Shown: positions 48,301 to 59,797, numbered from the stretch's first letter. The stretch: 64,000 bases of DNA from Lutjanus erythropterus (GCA_020091685.1 CM034597.1:7698532-7762531); one strand, 5' to 3'. Notes: generated by a model from the letters alone, not told the origin. Numbers and translations: made by a program.

Positions 48301-51300
48301 CCATAAGCGGTCATATTGACCACACAGAAATTGCCACTAAAGTATTACTCTCTGTACAGTTGGAGACGTCTTGGTTGCTCAGCAACCATCATTGTCTCTG
48401 TCAATAAAACTTCACAAGTTGTCTCCATTTCCAACTTCCTGACATTAAAATACAAATGATTAATTAATTAGATTCAATTACAAAATTAAAGTGGGGGAGA
48501 CCAGGGACGGTTGTAACACATTTTGTAACAAATTTTGAAAATGAGCACCCTTACTGATTACAAACAGCAGTGCTTCCATCTTAGTTTGTTTTTGTCTTTG
48601 TACTTGTTTCCAGACTTTTCCCATAGGCTATGATTATTTTTTGTGGTGGTTCTAGGTCAAAATTATTATTCATGTTAAAATAACATGTTTATAATCTTAT
48701 AAAATACATTAAACCGTTTCTCACTCTGAGTAATTCTAGATGAATCTAAAATTTGTATCAGATCACCAATGTTAATTATCCTGCAGAAAAATACTGCTGT
48801 GAATATATGTATATTATGATTTACAAAATATACATTCTCATGTTATTTAGTTTTTTTTAAAGATATACTAACAGAATAAATCCATGAATGTTTTAGTCTG
48901 GTATTTATTATGAGAGATAATAGTATTAGGAAGTCTTGGCTTATGGCCATTCTAGTAGTTATGGAATTCTGTTAAAGTAAGAAAGTTAGAAAAATAAAAA
49001 TGCAGCTGTTTTATTCCAGCAGCAGCAGCAGTATCAAAATTAATAAAATAAGGCAGTGTGTAATAAAACATATTGACCTAAATGCCATCTTTCAATGGCC
49101 TGAGATATTGTACCTGTACTATTCTAGACTTAAGCCTTTAAGACCTTATATACAATATGCTCTACACTACATTCAGCTGTTAAGCACAGAGTGTGGAAAT
49201 GTACTTTACATTGTGTGACACTCTGCTAAAGCTTGTGCTTGCTCAGCTAAGCTTTGGATGTCTCATCAAATTTCCATTTGATTCCGGAGAGACACCATCT
49301 TTTCTGCAGTCGACTGCATTTTTATGCAGGGAGGGGGGGAAATGGAGAAAATCTGCCCTAAAACCTCCCAAATATTCTAAAGTACCTTCCAAGGTCCTTT
49401 GGAAAATGTTCTCCTTAATCCTGGGGAAATATTCGATAAACGTCTCTTTCTCTCTAAGTGTAATTCTCTTACCTGGCAGTCCCAGGATGGTAAAATAAGG
49501 CCTGCACTGTGATGTGCCGTACGCCGTCCCTACACACGAGTTCCACAAGCCAGCATAGGTGTAAACATTTGTCACGACTGTAAAAGATCGGTCCTGTAAG
49601 CTCCACATGTCCATTGCTGTTGCCGCTGATATCAAGAATTGGCCCAACGCGGACAACATGAATCCTATTAACTGAATCATTGAGGCAGCCATTTTAGATG
49701 TCCCGCTCAAACGAAGTTCACCAACCAATGTCACGGAGTCATGAAATGGCAGCGTGTGAGCTCCTGCTTATCATTATGTATGCCTCAACAAGGAACAGCT
49801 CTTATCAGATGTTTACCTAAAATTTTCATGAGTTCTTTGTGCCAGTTTCGGGAAACAGTGGCGATGAGAACTTCCAGCTCTGAGTGACAAAGGGTGTGGT
49901 TTGACCTTTCATCATTACGTTCCAATCATCAAGGAAACACAGAACTGAAATGTTTTTAATCGATGACTCTTTCATGACGAACAATATTACAGTTAAACCA
50001 AATACATAACTGCACAATCGAACATGAAATGCTGTTTGCTTAACATTCTTTCGATTTTGACAATATTGTTGCGTTTGGTGATTTCAACCAGCAAATATTT
50101 CAATTTTTTAATTTTTTGGGGGTATTTGAGGTTGTTCATGGATGATAAACTTAAAGCTACAATAAGGAATTTCCACATTGTGATGATTAGGGTTGCAAAT
50201 TGTAAGCACTGTCAATAATCCATCACTAGTAACATTAACAATCAACTAATAGATTGTCATTAAAAAAAACTTAACATAATGGCCACACCTGAAATCTGAT
50301 TGGCCATGTCAAGCACCACTCATTATCCATTATCCATGATTTGTTATCTGTCCATTGAGAGGTGGGACCTTAGTTTGAAACAACTGTTTCATAAGTAATT
50401 TAAATTTGCATCGTTTTCTTTTGTATGTGGCCCACTTTCAATTTTTTACAAGGTTATTTTACCAAAATAAATCATAAAAATAACAGAATGTTTATAGAGA
50501 ATCAAGTACAGAAACTTTCTATAATATTTTCATGGTGCCACTCTGTTGTGTTGTGATACTTCAGACTATTTACCTTAAAATAAACATTTTAAACACAGGA
50601 ATGTGAAAAACCGTAAGCTACTGGTCTGTTAGTAATTAAGATAGATATGAGAAATGGTACATTTCACAAGTCAGTGCCTCACTTGGGCCACCCCAGTCAA
50701 AAACATCTAGAAACGCCCCTGTGACTGTTTAATCAATTTATTGTTATCATCCCTAGTAGTGGCTATAGCGCCCCCTGTGGACAAAAGCAATAGTGTTTCC
50801 ACAGTAATAACCACAAAATAAAATGTCAAAAATAAAACTGACTAAATAAAAATTTCGTCCTGCTTCCTTCATTGAAACTTTGGCCGGGAAAACAAACGCA
50901 TATCTAACTATATAGAAATAGCCAAACTTCTCAGGGATGGTCTTGTTTGCTTATGTAGGTCATACAGAGCCAACAGTATTAACCTGACACTGTGTCATAG
51001 CCAGTTAAAATGTCTTTGTAGTAGCTTTAAACATGAACAATAACAACTATTTGATTGTTTATCATGATAAACATTTTTTTCATAGCATCATTATAAAGTA
51101 ATGTAAATATAAAGGTAGAAATACCTGGCAGTCCCAGAATGGTGAAATACGGTCGGCACTCTGTGAAGCCGGAGCTCTGCCGGACACATGACCTCCACAG
51201 GCCCGAGTACGAGTACACGGCTGTCACGGGGTTGTCAAAGAGGTCCTCCGTCGCCCACTGGTCCATCCCGGTCGCTGCGATTATTCCCGCCACCCCCAAC

Positions 51301-51344
51301 AAACTCAACAGAAAGCCTATCACCTGACAGAGCGTAGCTGCCAT
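42225..51344 (-). CDS. cldn18: Claudin-18, complete spliced coding region with two alternative first exons
   Basis: Four-span tight-junction protein that seals or selectively opens the paracellular path in epithelia. Long form in transcript order: 51344-51125, 46307-46143, 43958-43823, 43745-43632, 42366-42225, giving 258 residues (human about 261). The alternative first exon 49692-49473 replaces the first and keeps length and phase. Seen: TM1 about 7-27, first loop with Trp30, GLW at 48-50, Cys53 and Cys63 (the claudin W-GLW-C-C signature), TM2 about 82-103, TM3 about 114-138, TM4 about 178-200, and a cytosolic tail ending DYV, a PDZ-binding end as in mammalian claudin-18. The exon 2 start ALLQAVRALMIVG and the DKHQRYDGVAYKA tail exclude other claudins. 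All junctions are GT-AG. Intron 2 holds large transposon insertions. Confidence 0.96.
43253..43555 (+). repeat. ATCGATTAAT repeat family copy, second subfamily (cldn18 intron 4/exon 4 flank)
   Basis: gggctgcaactaacaattat left end, then gctggttccagctttttaaa and gaagacatcacttaggactc. Lies about 75 bp past the exon 4 donor, inside intron 4. Confidence 0.6.
43632..43745 (-). CDS. cldn18: cldn18 exon 4 (TM4)
   Basis: 114 nt, residues 174-211: RYTFGPALFVGWIGAAILVI, GGIMMCLACRGMTADKHQ. Contains the claudin-18 RYTFG-ALFVGW and MMC-ACRG blocks. The cysteines after TM4 are likely palmitoylation sites (family knowledge). Acceptor TTTCAG|GTAC, donor CAACG|GTACGT. Confidence 0.95.
43823..43958 (-). CDS. 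cldn18: cldn18 exon 3 (TM3 end and second extracellular loop)
   Basis: 136 nt, residues 129-173: GVCGIAGVSAFANLIVQSFR, then FTTYADGGFGMYGGGVGGLT and GALTP. The second loop is glycine-rich (GMYGGGVGG), unlike the more polar mammalian loop. Acceptor CTTTAG|GTGT, donor CCAAG|GTAAAG. Confidence 0.94.
44173..45310 (+). mobile_element. hAT-type DNA transposon (non-autonomous) in cldn18 intron 2
   Basis: Left end tagtgctgtcaggcgatt and inverted right end aactgacagcccta pair over the terminus. Flanks are a perfect 8-bp duplication CAAATCAC (44165-44172, 45311-45318), the target-site length of hAT elements. Subterminal attaatctaattaatt and gcgttaattttt blocks repeat on both sides. The interior contains a second element (about 44437-44525: ggggtgcaacggatcaaaa). 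No transposase frame. Confidence 0.75.
45525..45877 (+). mobile_element. Inverted-repeat element with CATGGTAAAT motifs
   Basis: The left arm cttcaatttccaagtcccat through catggtaaataagt has its near-perfect complement at 45839-45875. The inner sequence repeats atttcatggtaaatatgtaa variants. About 350 bp, in cldn18 intron 2, 200 bp from the hAT copy. Confidence 0.65.
46143..46307 (-). CDS. cldn18: cldn18 exon 2 (TM2, intracellular loop, TM3 start)
   Basis: 165 nt, residues 74-128: ALLQAVRALMIVGIVFGAIG, CLIAIFALKCLKMGNMEDNI, KATMTLTAGILFVLA. Acceptor TTCCAG|CTCT, donor TGCAG|GTGTGA. Shared by both first exons. Confidence 0.96.
47060..47673 (+). mobile_element. Long-hairpin element, second copy of the 16277 family
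   Basis: Termini ttaaagcaatagttcacccaa and, inverted, ggggtgaactatccctttaa. Arms share cacaggaaaacagcgttgca and its complement, as in the 16277 element. In cldn18 intron 1. Confidence 0.65.
48207..48260 (+). repeat. Poly-T plus (TAAA)n tract
   Basis: About 15 T then repeated taaa units, in cldn18 intron 1. Confidence 0.85.
49473..49692 (-). CDS. cldn18: cldn18 alternative first exon, proximal (1b)
   Basis: 220 nt, same length and phase as exon 1a, with ATG at 49692-49690. Starts MAASMIQLIGFMLSALGQFL. The first loop keeps MDMW, GLW and both cysteines (GLWNSCV, SQCRPYFTILGLP) but differs strongly between them (SLQDRSFTVVTNVYTYA; GTAYGT). Donor CCAG|GTAAGA is stronger than that of exon 1a. It can only splice to exon 2 at 46307 (G|CT restores Ala74). 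Intact reading frame, with no sign of decay. Confidence 0.92.
49693..49830 (-). promoter_or_regulatory. cldn18: Candidate internal promoter for cldn18 exon 1b
   Basis: Within 130 bp upstream of the exon 1b ATG, the minus strand has two perfect TGATAAG GATA sites (49773-49767, 49807-49801) and a forkhead-type GGTAAACA (49817-49810) next to the second. GATA and FOX factors drive gut and lung epithelial genes, where CLDN18 is expressed in mammals. Promoter status is inferred from motif grouping and from exon 1b needing its own start. Confidence 0.4.
51125..51344 (-). CDS. cldn18: cldn18 alternative first exon, distal (1a)
   Basis: 220 nt, 73 codons plus one base; starts MAATLCQVIGFLLSLLGVAG. 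The first loop reads MDQWATEDLFDNPVTAVYSY then GLWRSCVRQSSGFTECRPYF, very close to mammalian claudin-18 exon 1. Some residues match the lung-type form (CQV near the start, FTECRPYFTIL) and others the stomach-type form (IIAAT, MDQW). Donor CCAG|GTATTT. The chosen ATG is 51344-51342. Confidence 0.95.
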
Positions 51345-54300
51345 CGTGCTGTCTTTTCTCAAACGCCCTGGATTCGAAAAGTTGACGGCCTCTCCTCAGC
51401 ACTGCGGCTGTGTGTTTGAATATGATATCAGCAGGTGTGAAGTTAAGAAGGACTCCACCAGTGACCCTGCTTGTTTGCACACAGTCTAGTTAATGCACAG
51501 AAGAAGCTGGGTGGAGCATATTAGTATAAATATGGTTAATGTTTCTTACTAACTCTGACCGATGGAGGGTGAACATGATGTGGCTCTCTCACTACTAATA
51601 ACACTGAGTCACTTTGTTGTTTTTTCAATGCAAGGGTTTTGTCCGAAATGTCAAATTCAGCCTGATCATCAAATGAATCTGGAGTTTTAATGACTGCTAC
51701 TACAATTGTTGGCAGATTTATACATAAATGTCCAAAGTTACTACTTTAAACTCAAACTTTTATAGCTTGACGCGGTTTTGAATTGAAGCCATCAAGCTCA
51801 AAGGCCAAGAAAATGTACTTCCTTAATCAGCTGTTCACTATGATCAATGGGATTCTACAACTGTACATGAACGCACAGTTTTCTTACAGAGTTACAACAG
51901 TTTTTGTTACTTCACATTAAAGATTTGTATATTTGATTTATTGTCTTGTATTAGATGCCATGTACTTCTGTTCTCCCATCAGGTTGTAGCAATATTTGAG
52001 TCAAAACTGCTAACAAAGCTAATATATAACATTTCTGCATTAAAATTGCTTAAAATGCCAGACATATGTTTTATACTTTGTTAAATTGTGTACCTGAATT
52101 ATTTATCCTAAATGTTTCCCAAATCCTCAATTTAGTCTTGCATTTCCTGCTAGCCATTGCATCACAGAGTGAGGAAGGAAGTCAGTGACTGCGAATAAAC
52201 CTTTAATACATTGCCTCATCCATGAACAAGATTTCCGAGTCATGTCATTTTCATCAGCAGTGGTTGTTGCTAAAAAGTGAAGGCAGCAACTCCCATGATC
52301 CCATGCTACTTCACGAGATAATCAAACTTCTTCTTTTGTTATTGTTTTAAGGTGACAGAGACCCCCAGCAGCAGAACTTATATATTGTACATTTAACAGG
52401 TATCTGCATATAAATGCTTAATCTGTAGCTGAGGGACAAGATTTTGGTCTTGGAAGTGTTAAGGTTTCCTTTTGCAGTTTGTATGTAGTCTGAGCATTAC
52501 TGACCAATCATGTTTGCGCAGGTTTTATCTTAGTGGAAAGCAAAAAAAATGGAACGCACTGGCCGAAATTCATTCTCGTAACCCATTGGATAATGTCTGA
52601 TGACAATTTAGCTTTGTGTTAACTTTTTAAAAAGTGTATCTGCATTCATACTTGTGAAACAATCTGGTCGAAGACATTGTGTCCAAGGTTCAACTCCATT
52701 TTTGCACCTCAAGCTGCTAATCAGACTGTAAACACTTGCCAAAACAGAGGAAGCCCTGTAACATTGGGGTCTAAGGGTCTAAACTGTCACCAGATGATAG
52801 CTGATGGGTTCCAAGATTGACTGTAAATCAAATTTGAGCAAACTACAACCCACACAATCCTAACAAAGTCCATTTACTAGTCAGTGAACTTATTTTTTAA
52901 GAGTTAAATTCTTAAAGCATTTGGGAAATGTATTAACTTGCTTTCTGGCAGAAAGTTTCCATCCTGTCTGTCTATAAGGCTGCACCCAGCTGCCTGTTAT
53001 CTTAGCATAAAGACTGGACAAAGGTAACAAAATCCTCCTGTCAGCACCTATAAAACTCATTAATAAACATATTGTATCTGTGTGTAGAAAGGAGAGTTTT
53101 ACAGCAGCTTGTGTGCCCAACTATTTCTTGTCTGGGACCAGTAATATCCTGGAATCCAGCTTTTTCCAGCCTGAGCAAGCCTCACGCCTTTTTGCTCTGT
53201 GCTGCAACAGCACTTGAGAAAATTTGGTATCTAGGACAACTTCATTTCTTTTCCTGTAAAAGCAACACATAGAGTCATGTTAACGTTTGCATAACACCCA
53301 CCTAACCAGCTAGCTAATGTTAGCAAAATTCTACCTAACTAGATAACTAATGTTAATAAAATGCAAGCTAACTAGCTAGCTAATAACAGGAGCCCCAGCA
53401 ATGTCTTTTAAGCATCTTCAAATTTTTCTTCTCAACAAAGATGAGCATGGCTTATAGTGATGTAGGACAGGAAACAGGAAAGAAGGATGTTGCAGGACTT
53501 AGGAAAGGTCAGTTGTTGGCAAAGTGCTGTTTTTCAGTTTTTGTGTGTGTATATTCAACATATGAGATATAATGCATGTGTTACTTTTGTACAAAACAAG
53601 GCTAGCTGCTTCATCATTTCTAGTCTTTGTGCTAAGCTAAAATAAGCTAAGTTAACTAACTGCTGATTATAGCCTTAAATTCACTGTACAAACATGAAAG
53701 TGGTATCAGTCTTTTTATCCAACTCTCCACCAGAAACTGAATAATCATATTTCCCTAAATGTTGGACTATACCGTTAACAAATAATATCAAACTGTATTT
53801 ATTTCTTAACTCTATCTTTGATTGTTGCTTATTTAATCATGAATATTTAATGTTTTAGGGGAACAGAATTTTCTGTTCTTGCCTTCCTGAATATCTAAAT
53901 AACTTTAGCTGCCATTCATGTGTCTTTATCTCCTGACATTAGACATATAGTCTTTTCTTTTAATGGTTGAAAAAACCATGTACATCAGTCATACTGTATC
54001 CTGTTTACAGCATCTTGGTTGAGTCATACCATAATGATGGGAACCCTGAATGTGATGGGATAGGCTGCGATGTGGCAATACCAGCCAGGATACTCAGACA
54101 CGTAAATATTTCCTTCTATTTTAAAGATTAAAATAGACATTACACTGTTTTGACCCACAATAAAAGATTATTAACCACAAAAATGTAGTCTTCTATCAGC
54201 TCAGTCGGTTAGTTTGAGCCATTAATATCTTTGTGGTCAGTATCTAAATGTGCCAGTCACAAAGTTTATTTAAAATACTTTTTTAAACTTTGTTATTTTA

Positions 54301-54600
54301 GGGTTAATATTAACTCAACACTGGCCTGTTTCATTTTTGAAGGATAACATTTACAGGCTGTATTAAGCGATACTAGATGACACTGTTGTTGGGGTGGGTG
54401 CTCTGTATCGTTGCAGCACCAGCAGCCAGTCAGGCAAAAGTAAATACTGATATGATTGTAGTGAGCTGAAACCCATTTGCCTGTGGCTGATATGTTGACG
54501 AGAACATGTGAGACACCGGGACGGAAACGAAACTGGGTTGGGGCTTTATTCAGTGAAACACACAGCCTGTGCTGCTAACTATTTACATATGTAATAAACT
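51345..54600. other. cldn18: cldn18 upstream flank, no gene seen
   Basis: The first few hundred bases presumably hold the exon 1a promoter; a TATTTATA-like box lies on the minus strand near 51532-51525. Beyond it, AT-rich unique sequence with gctagctaa-rich low complexity around 53300-53390. No exon recognised. Confidence 0.4.
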
Positions 54601-55639
54601 CTAAATTTTCCCTTTGCTAAAGTCAAGAGCCGGTGTCGGACTGTTGGTCATGATAAACCTATTTTTTTCATACCATCCTAATGAAGTTGTAACTTTCCTG
54701 CACAAAATTACCCATAATCTGGAGATGTTTTTTTTTTTTTTTTTTTTCAAAATTCTTGCAAACATCTGGAGATTTATAATATTCTTTATACCAGGTCAAA
54801 TACTAAGCCAGCATCTGACTCATTGTGTGTCCAAATTAGGGATGATAACATATAATAAATTATCAATTAATCAGCCACAAAGAATTTTAAGTAAAACAAT
54901 CGAACTACTATCAAGATCTACTATATAAAATATTACTTTCACGAGCATGCTCCACATGTTATCTGATATTAAAGTATATGTGCTTAATATGTAGGTCGTT
55001 ATATGTTTCTTAGGCTAACGCTGTCATAGAATATGTAATATGTTCTTGATTAAAGGGGGAAAATATTTGGTATTGTTTGGTATAAGCAAATTTTCTGTTT
55101 TTTGATAACAATTAAGGGAAGGAAAGTGCTTAAAATTTACAACCCTCTAAAATATCCAAATATGCCCTCTTTCCATAAATTGAAATATGTGGACTCAGTA
55201 TTTGGCTACAATATGATCAAATCTGTGGCATGGCATCACTTCTTTGTCACTAAAGCATTTGTGTTTCATTGAAAATACTGCATCCATCATATCAAAGAAA
55301 TATCTTCTCTTGCAGAGTCAAAGTGGAATTTGACATCTTACAATGCAGTGTTCAGAAAGTATCCATCATAAATGGGTCATAGTTTGAAATATCTGGGCAA
55401 AACCATCTCCATGTTCTGAGGGATTTTGCACAACACAAATTACTCACTTTAAAAAAATTTAAAAATTTAAAAATTTAACCAAACCAAGACTAATTTCTAT
55501 TTATTTTACAAAATGTTGCTGCAATTGGTGGCAGTGAATGAGGTTAAATTAATATGTTTGAAAGCAGTCTGGGCCTCTCAGTCCACTGTTTGCACAGTAA
55601 ATCACTGATGAAAGTATTGTGAAAGTAGTTCAAATGACC

Positions 55640-55960
55640 CACCCAGTGACTACTCTACTACACTGTTCTCTCTCCCTCCCACTCCAACGGGTGACCTGAT
55701 TTGGTCACTGTCTATAGAAATAACATTAGCATGCTGCACGCTGCGCTAATGATTTTTGCTGTCTACTGTGCAAAGCCATTTGTCTCCCAGCAGGCTGAAC
55801 CTTAAGCAAACAACTTTTCAAGCATCTGCAGGAGCCACTGTTTACTTATCACGAGCTGCTCTTACAAATGTACATGAAATGAGAAGCTACTTCACACACA
55901 TCTTTGCCGAGCAGCTACGTTCATGAGATGTGTTCATTGTAAAGATGTTTGCTTTGTATA
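55640..55960. promoter_or_regulatory. Candidate conserved non-coding element
   Basis: Unique, GC-balanced block (gcatgctgcacgctgcgcta, tttgtctcccagcaggctga) in otherwise AT-rich DNA, no ORF of coding character. Inferred enhancer on the cldn18 upstream side. Confidence 0.25.
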
Positions 55961-56607
55961 AAAAATCTTTATCAAGTGCTGCAAAAAGCTGTAAATCAAT
56001 TCTGGGTGGTGTTTTACCCCCTAACACATAGCAGCCTCACAGTGAGAGTCAAGATCAACTCTGCACAAACCCATAGAACTTTATTTTTAGACATCCAAAA
56101 GTTTTCAAAGACACATGTCAGAAATGTCAGGCTGAAGTTTGGGGAAGCGTACAAAAATGTATAAAATGATGAGCAAGACATCTTTGACATCTTTGGTGGA
56201 ATGGTGAGCCATAAAAAACACAACGTTTCAATATCTCACTGTACACATTACACACAGTCAGGCTCCTGGAGTAACAGATTACATGTAACAGGATTACATT
56301 TTCTCAATACAAAAAAGTAACTGTACAGATATAAAAGACATATTCAGATTACAGACATATTAAGTAAAAATGGGGATTATTAGTAGTATTGCAATTTTAA
56401 AATAAAGAATGATACACTACCCTGCACAGTGCACACACAGCTACCAATTCATTATCATGACCTCCAGTGAAAAAATGCTTCACTGGGTGGAAATTTCACC
56501 ATTTTTTGTCTTTAAATCAATCAATCATTCAATAAATTGCACACAACAAAGGAAGGAACAGCTGGATAAACTAATTAACCTTAGAGCAAACAAAAAATAC
56601 TTGGAAC

Positions 56608-56945
56608 TGCAATGATTAATCTATTGTTAATTAACTATGAAATTAATATGCATCTATTTTGACAATCGCTGAATTAGTTTGAGTCATTTTGTAAGAAAAA
56701 ATTTCTAATTCTCTGATTTCAGCTTCTTAAATATGAACATTTTCTGGTTTCTTTACTCCTCTCTGATGGTAAAATGAATATTTTTAAGTTGTGGACAAAA
56801 CAAGACATTTGAAGACGTCATCTTGGGCTTTAATCAACATATTTCACCATTTTCTGACATTTCACAGTCCAAACAACTAATCGATCAATTGAGAAAATAA
56901 TCAACCGATTAATAGATGATGAAAATAATCGTTAGTTGCGGCACT
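56608..56945 (-). repeat. ATCGATTAAT repeat family copy
   Basis: Carries ttctctgatttcagcttctt, gacatttgaagacgtcatct and AATCGTTAGTTGCGGC at the end, as in the 18435 copies. Confidence 0.65.
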
Positions 56946-57261
56946 AAAAACACTATGTCAGGCTAGACAACTTCATCACATTTTATATCGAGGTAATCCA
57001 AAAGTAACAGAAAGTAATCAAGTGACGTTACTTTAATATTGGGATACTTATGGCATCCATCCAGCAGTTTTTTAGATATATCTGTCTGGATCAAAGTTGT
57101 GGACGAACCAACAGACAGACCAGCTGAACAACCTTTGCTTAAAGGAGCTATATGCAAGAATTTTCGCTTATAGCATTAAAAAATTAACTAAAATTATCAA
57201 CATAATTTGACGTTATGTCAAAGTAGTCTATGTATTGTGTTGCAGAGATGATAACTCTAAC

Positions 57262-57295
<34 letters not shown>

Positions 57296-58893
57296 TAGCT
57301 GTAGCGTCCAGTCTGCCCTCAGTCCAACATTAGAAGATGAAGAAGTAGCGCTTCAAGAAACCATATTTGGTAGCAAAGAAAGAAGTGATAGAAATAAAGA
57401 AAAAAACAAGCTAAAAGTGGCATTGCTTTCCAGCTCTGGGCGAGTAAAGAGATGAAGTTTTGCTAAACTTACAGTATTTCTGCTAGACTGGTAAGTAAAC
57501 TGCTGTTAATGCTAATGTTGGCTATTTAATGATAGTTGAAAAAGCTTAACCCAACACGCCAGATGGTTTGTTACACAGAACCATCTTCTTTAGAAAGTGT
57601 TTGGAAAAAGGCAAGCACTTTCAAAAAAACACACACACGTCTTGCTGAAGCCAGTTGGTAGAGAGCAGAAACATCTTTTCCATCGAGACAAGCCTTCAGT
57701 GTTGTCCTTCGATCTTCTTTCAGTGACTAAATACACCACAGTATCTACATTAACCTCTTCAGGTCATTTCCATGGCCACTTCTCGCTGTCATCACATCTA
57801 AAACCCCTCAAGGCACGTAGTCCTTCCTGGGACGATGACTGGCTGCACCACTTTCAGTGCGGACACAAACAGATAAGTTGAAGCCTGGCAAGATGGATTC
57901 TCGCACTTGCAAATCCAGCTGCCTCGCAAAGTATTATAAAGGTTGATGATTGCACAATATTATCAGAAGTGTTAACATGTTTCCTAAGTTGGCTGTTTGC
58001 TGAAAGAGAAGACAGACCTCGTACGATAGAGATGGACACTTTAACTGTGTGGTGAGATGCTGCCTTTAATTTGTTTGAAATTTGAGTATGAATTTGACAG
58101 TTCTTATACATAGCTCCTTTAAAGCATCCGACCAGCTTTAAAAATAATTCAGCAAAAACAAAAGGGTAAAATTTTATATTTAGGGGTTAAAGTGTGATAG
58201 TGCTTCCTTCCTGATTCAGTCCCACATATTGTCATGTAGCTGGCATGTAGCCTAGCATAATCTGCTGTCATTTTCTCTGACTTTGTGAAAAAAAAAAAAA
58301 AAAAAAGTTTGGACCTTGAAAGAAAATCTCCACACCAACTTCTATTTTGAACTGCAGTCAAGAGCTCCATTACCAGTCAGGCTACAATAAGAAAACACTA
58401 GAAAGAGATGTGCTGAAATGATGAAAGGCTGTCTCGGAAAATGGTAGAAAAATGGCCCATTTACTTTCTTCCACCTTTTGGGTGTCTAAATGGATTTTTA
58501 TTCAGTAATCAGTGCACTGCCGGCCAGCGGACACTAGAGGGCAGAGTGAGTGCAGAGAACGCGGGCGGCCGTCTGTCGCAGCAGGGAGCAAACTTGCTGG
58601 GAGTGTGATAAGGAGGCCTTTCACGTAACAAGGCCTGGAGTGAATGTGCTGTTTCTCTGGGGGCATCAGGAGCTTCTACAAAATATGAGCAGGTCAGGAG
58701 GAGGACAGTCAGGCTTTCAGCGTGTATTTCTTTCTGTGCATAAGGGTGCATATGACAGAAATGAATATGAATTAAAACTGTTATGGTATTTGGTTGAAGA
58801 AAATGCAAGCTAGAAGGCAGAGCGTGTGATCTAAATGAGTTCCCACTTTCACCCACTTCAAACCTGCAAACAATGAGTGCTACCTGGGAAGCC

Positions 58894-58897
<4 letters not shown>

Positions 58898-58940
<43 letters not shown>
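58898..58940 (+). repeat. (AC)n microsatellite
   Basis: About 21 uninterrupted AC units. Confidence 0.95.
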
Positions 58941-58942
<2 letters not shown>

Positions 58943-58959
58943 TCTGTTACATTTGAAGA

Positions 58960-59300
58960 ATGAGAGAAAACTTCAAAAATCCCTGAGCAATTAACCAATC
59001 ACAGTCCAGCAGGACAGTGTGACAGAGTGCACACATCATTGGTCGACAGGCTTGCATCCGTTATGCTTTCAGTGGGGCGAGATCTAAATTAGAGAGCCAA
59101 TTAACTCTGCTAATAGCCCTCTCCTATTTAATCTGGAAGACAATGGGGATTGAAGAAGAAGCTTTTACAATATCCTCTTTCTGCCACGATTCTGAGGGTC
59201 TGCGTTTGCCTCCTTGTTTTCACTTCAATTAGTCCAGCGCTTTCTATGATTAAGTACCTATAATTATTTTTCAATTAAGGCTTTGATCTGGTGTGTACTG
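58960..59300. promoter_or_regulatory. Candidate conserved non-coding element, homeodomain-site rich
   Basis: Repeat-free block between two simple repeats with gagcaattaacc, gccaattaactctgctaata, tcaattagtcc and taattatttttcaattaagg. This is the most enhancer-like sequence in the right half. By human synteny (SOX14 next to CLDN18) it may belong to the sox14 regulatory domain; that is inference. Confidence 0.38.
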
Positions 59301-59797
59301 TATACAGCTCCTTAGCGTGCATGGAAGAATGAGGATGAAACAGTAAATTTGTTCCCTTCTGTGTTGTGTTGATGAGGGTGCAAGTGAGATTAAGCTGGAG
59401 GAGCTGCTGGGAGAGCTGCTGCAGCCACAGAACTTGATCAAACATTGATGAGATTTTTTTTTTTTTTTTTTTTTTTCTCTCAACTTTTTTCATCAACTTT
59501 TTTTTTCCCCATCCAACAATAACAGAGCTAGTCATGTTCAATGCATCAGTGAAGCCGATGAGAGAATGAACTTGCCGTATGATCGCGTTTTCATAATTCT
59601 TCTGTTGTTTTATGCATCGCCTAGATGATCTGTCAGTGTGCTCACTCACATTTTACCCAAGAAACTGCCACAATTTGCCAGCTTGAGGAGCATTTAAAAA
59701 TCAATGTGAGAGGACCAGCTGGTGACCTGATCAGGATGGACCCTGCCTCCTGACCAAAGTGACTCCAGCCCCCGGTGACCTTCCAAAGAATAAGCAG

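Noticed and set aside
49473..49692. A separate claudin gene rather than an alternative exon
   Set aside because: No second set of exons 2-5 exists between 49.4 and 46.3 kb. Length, phase and the CRPYFTILGLP ending match claudin-18 exon 1 exactly.
58509..58937. 142-residue minus-strand frame starting with repeated CV
   Set aside because: Begins in the (AC)n microsatellite; the remainder has no splice sites or family match.
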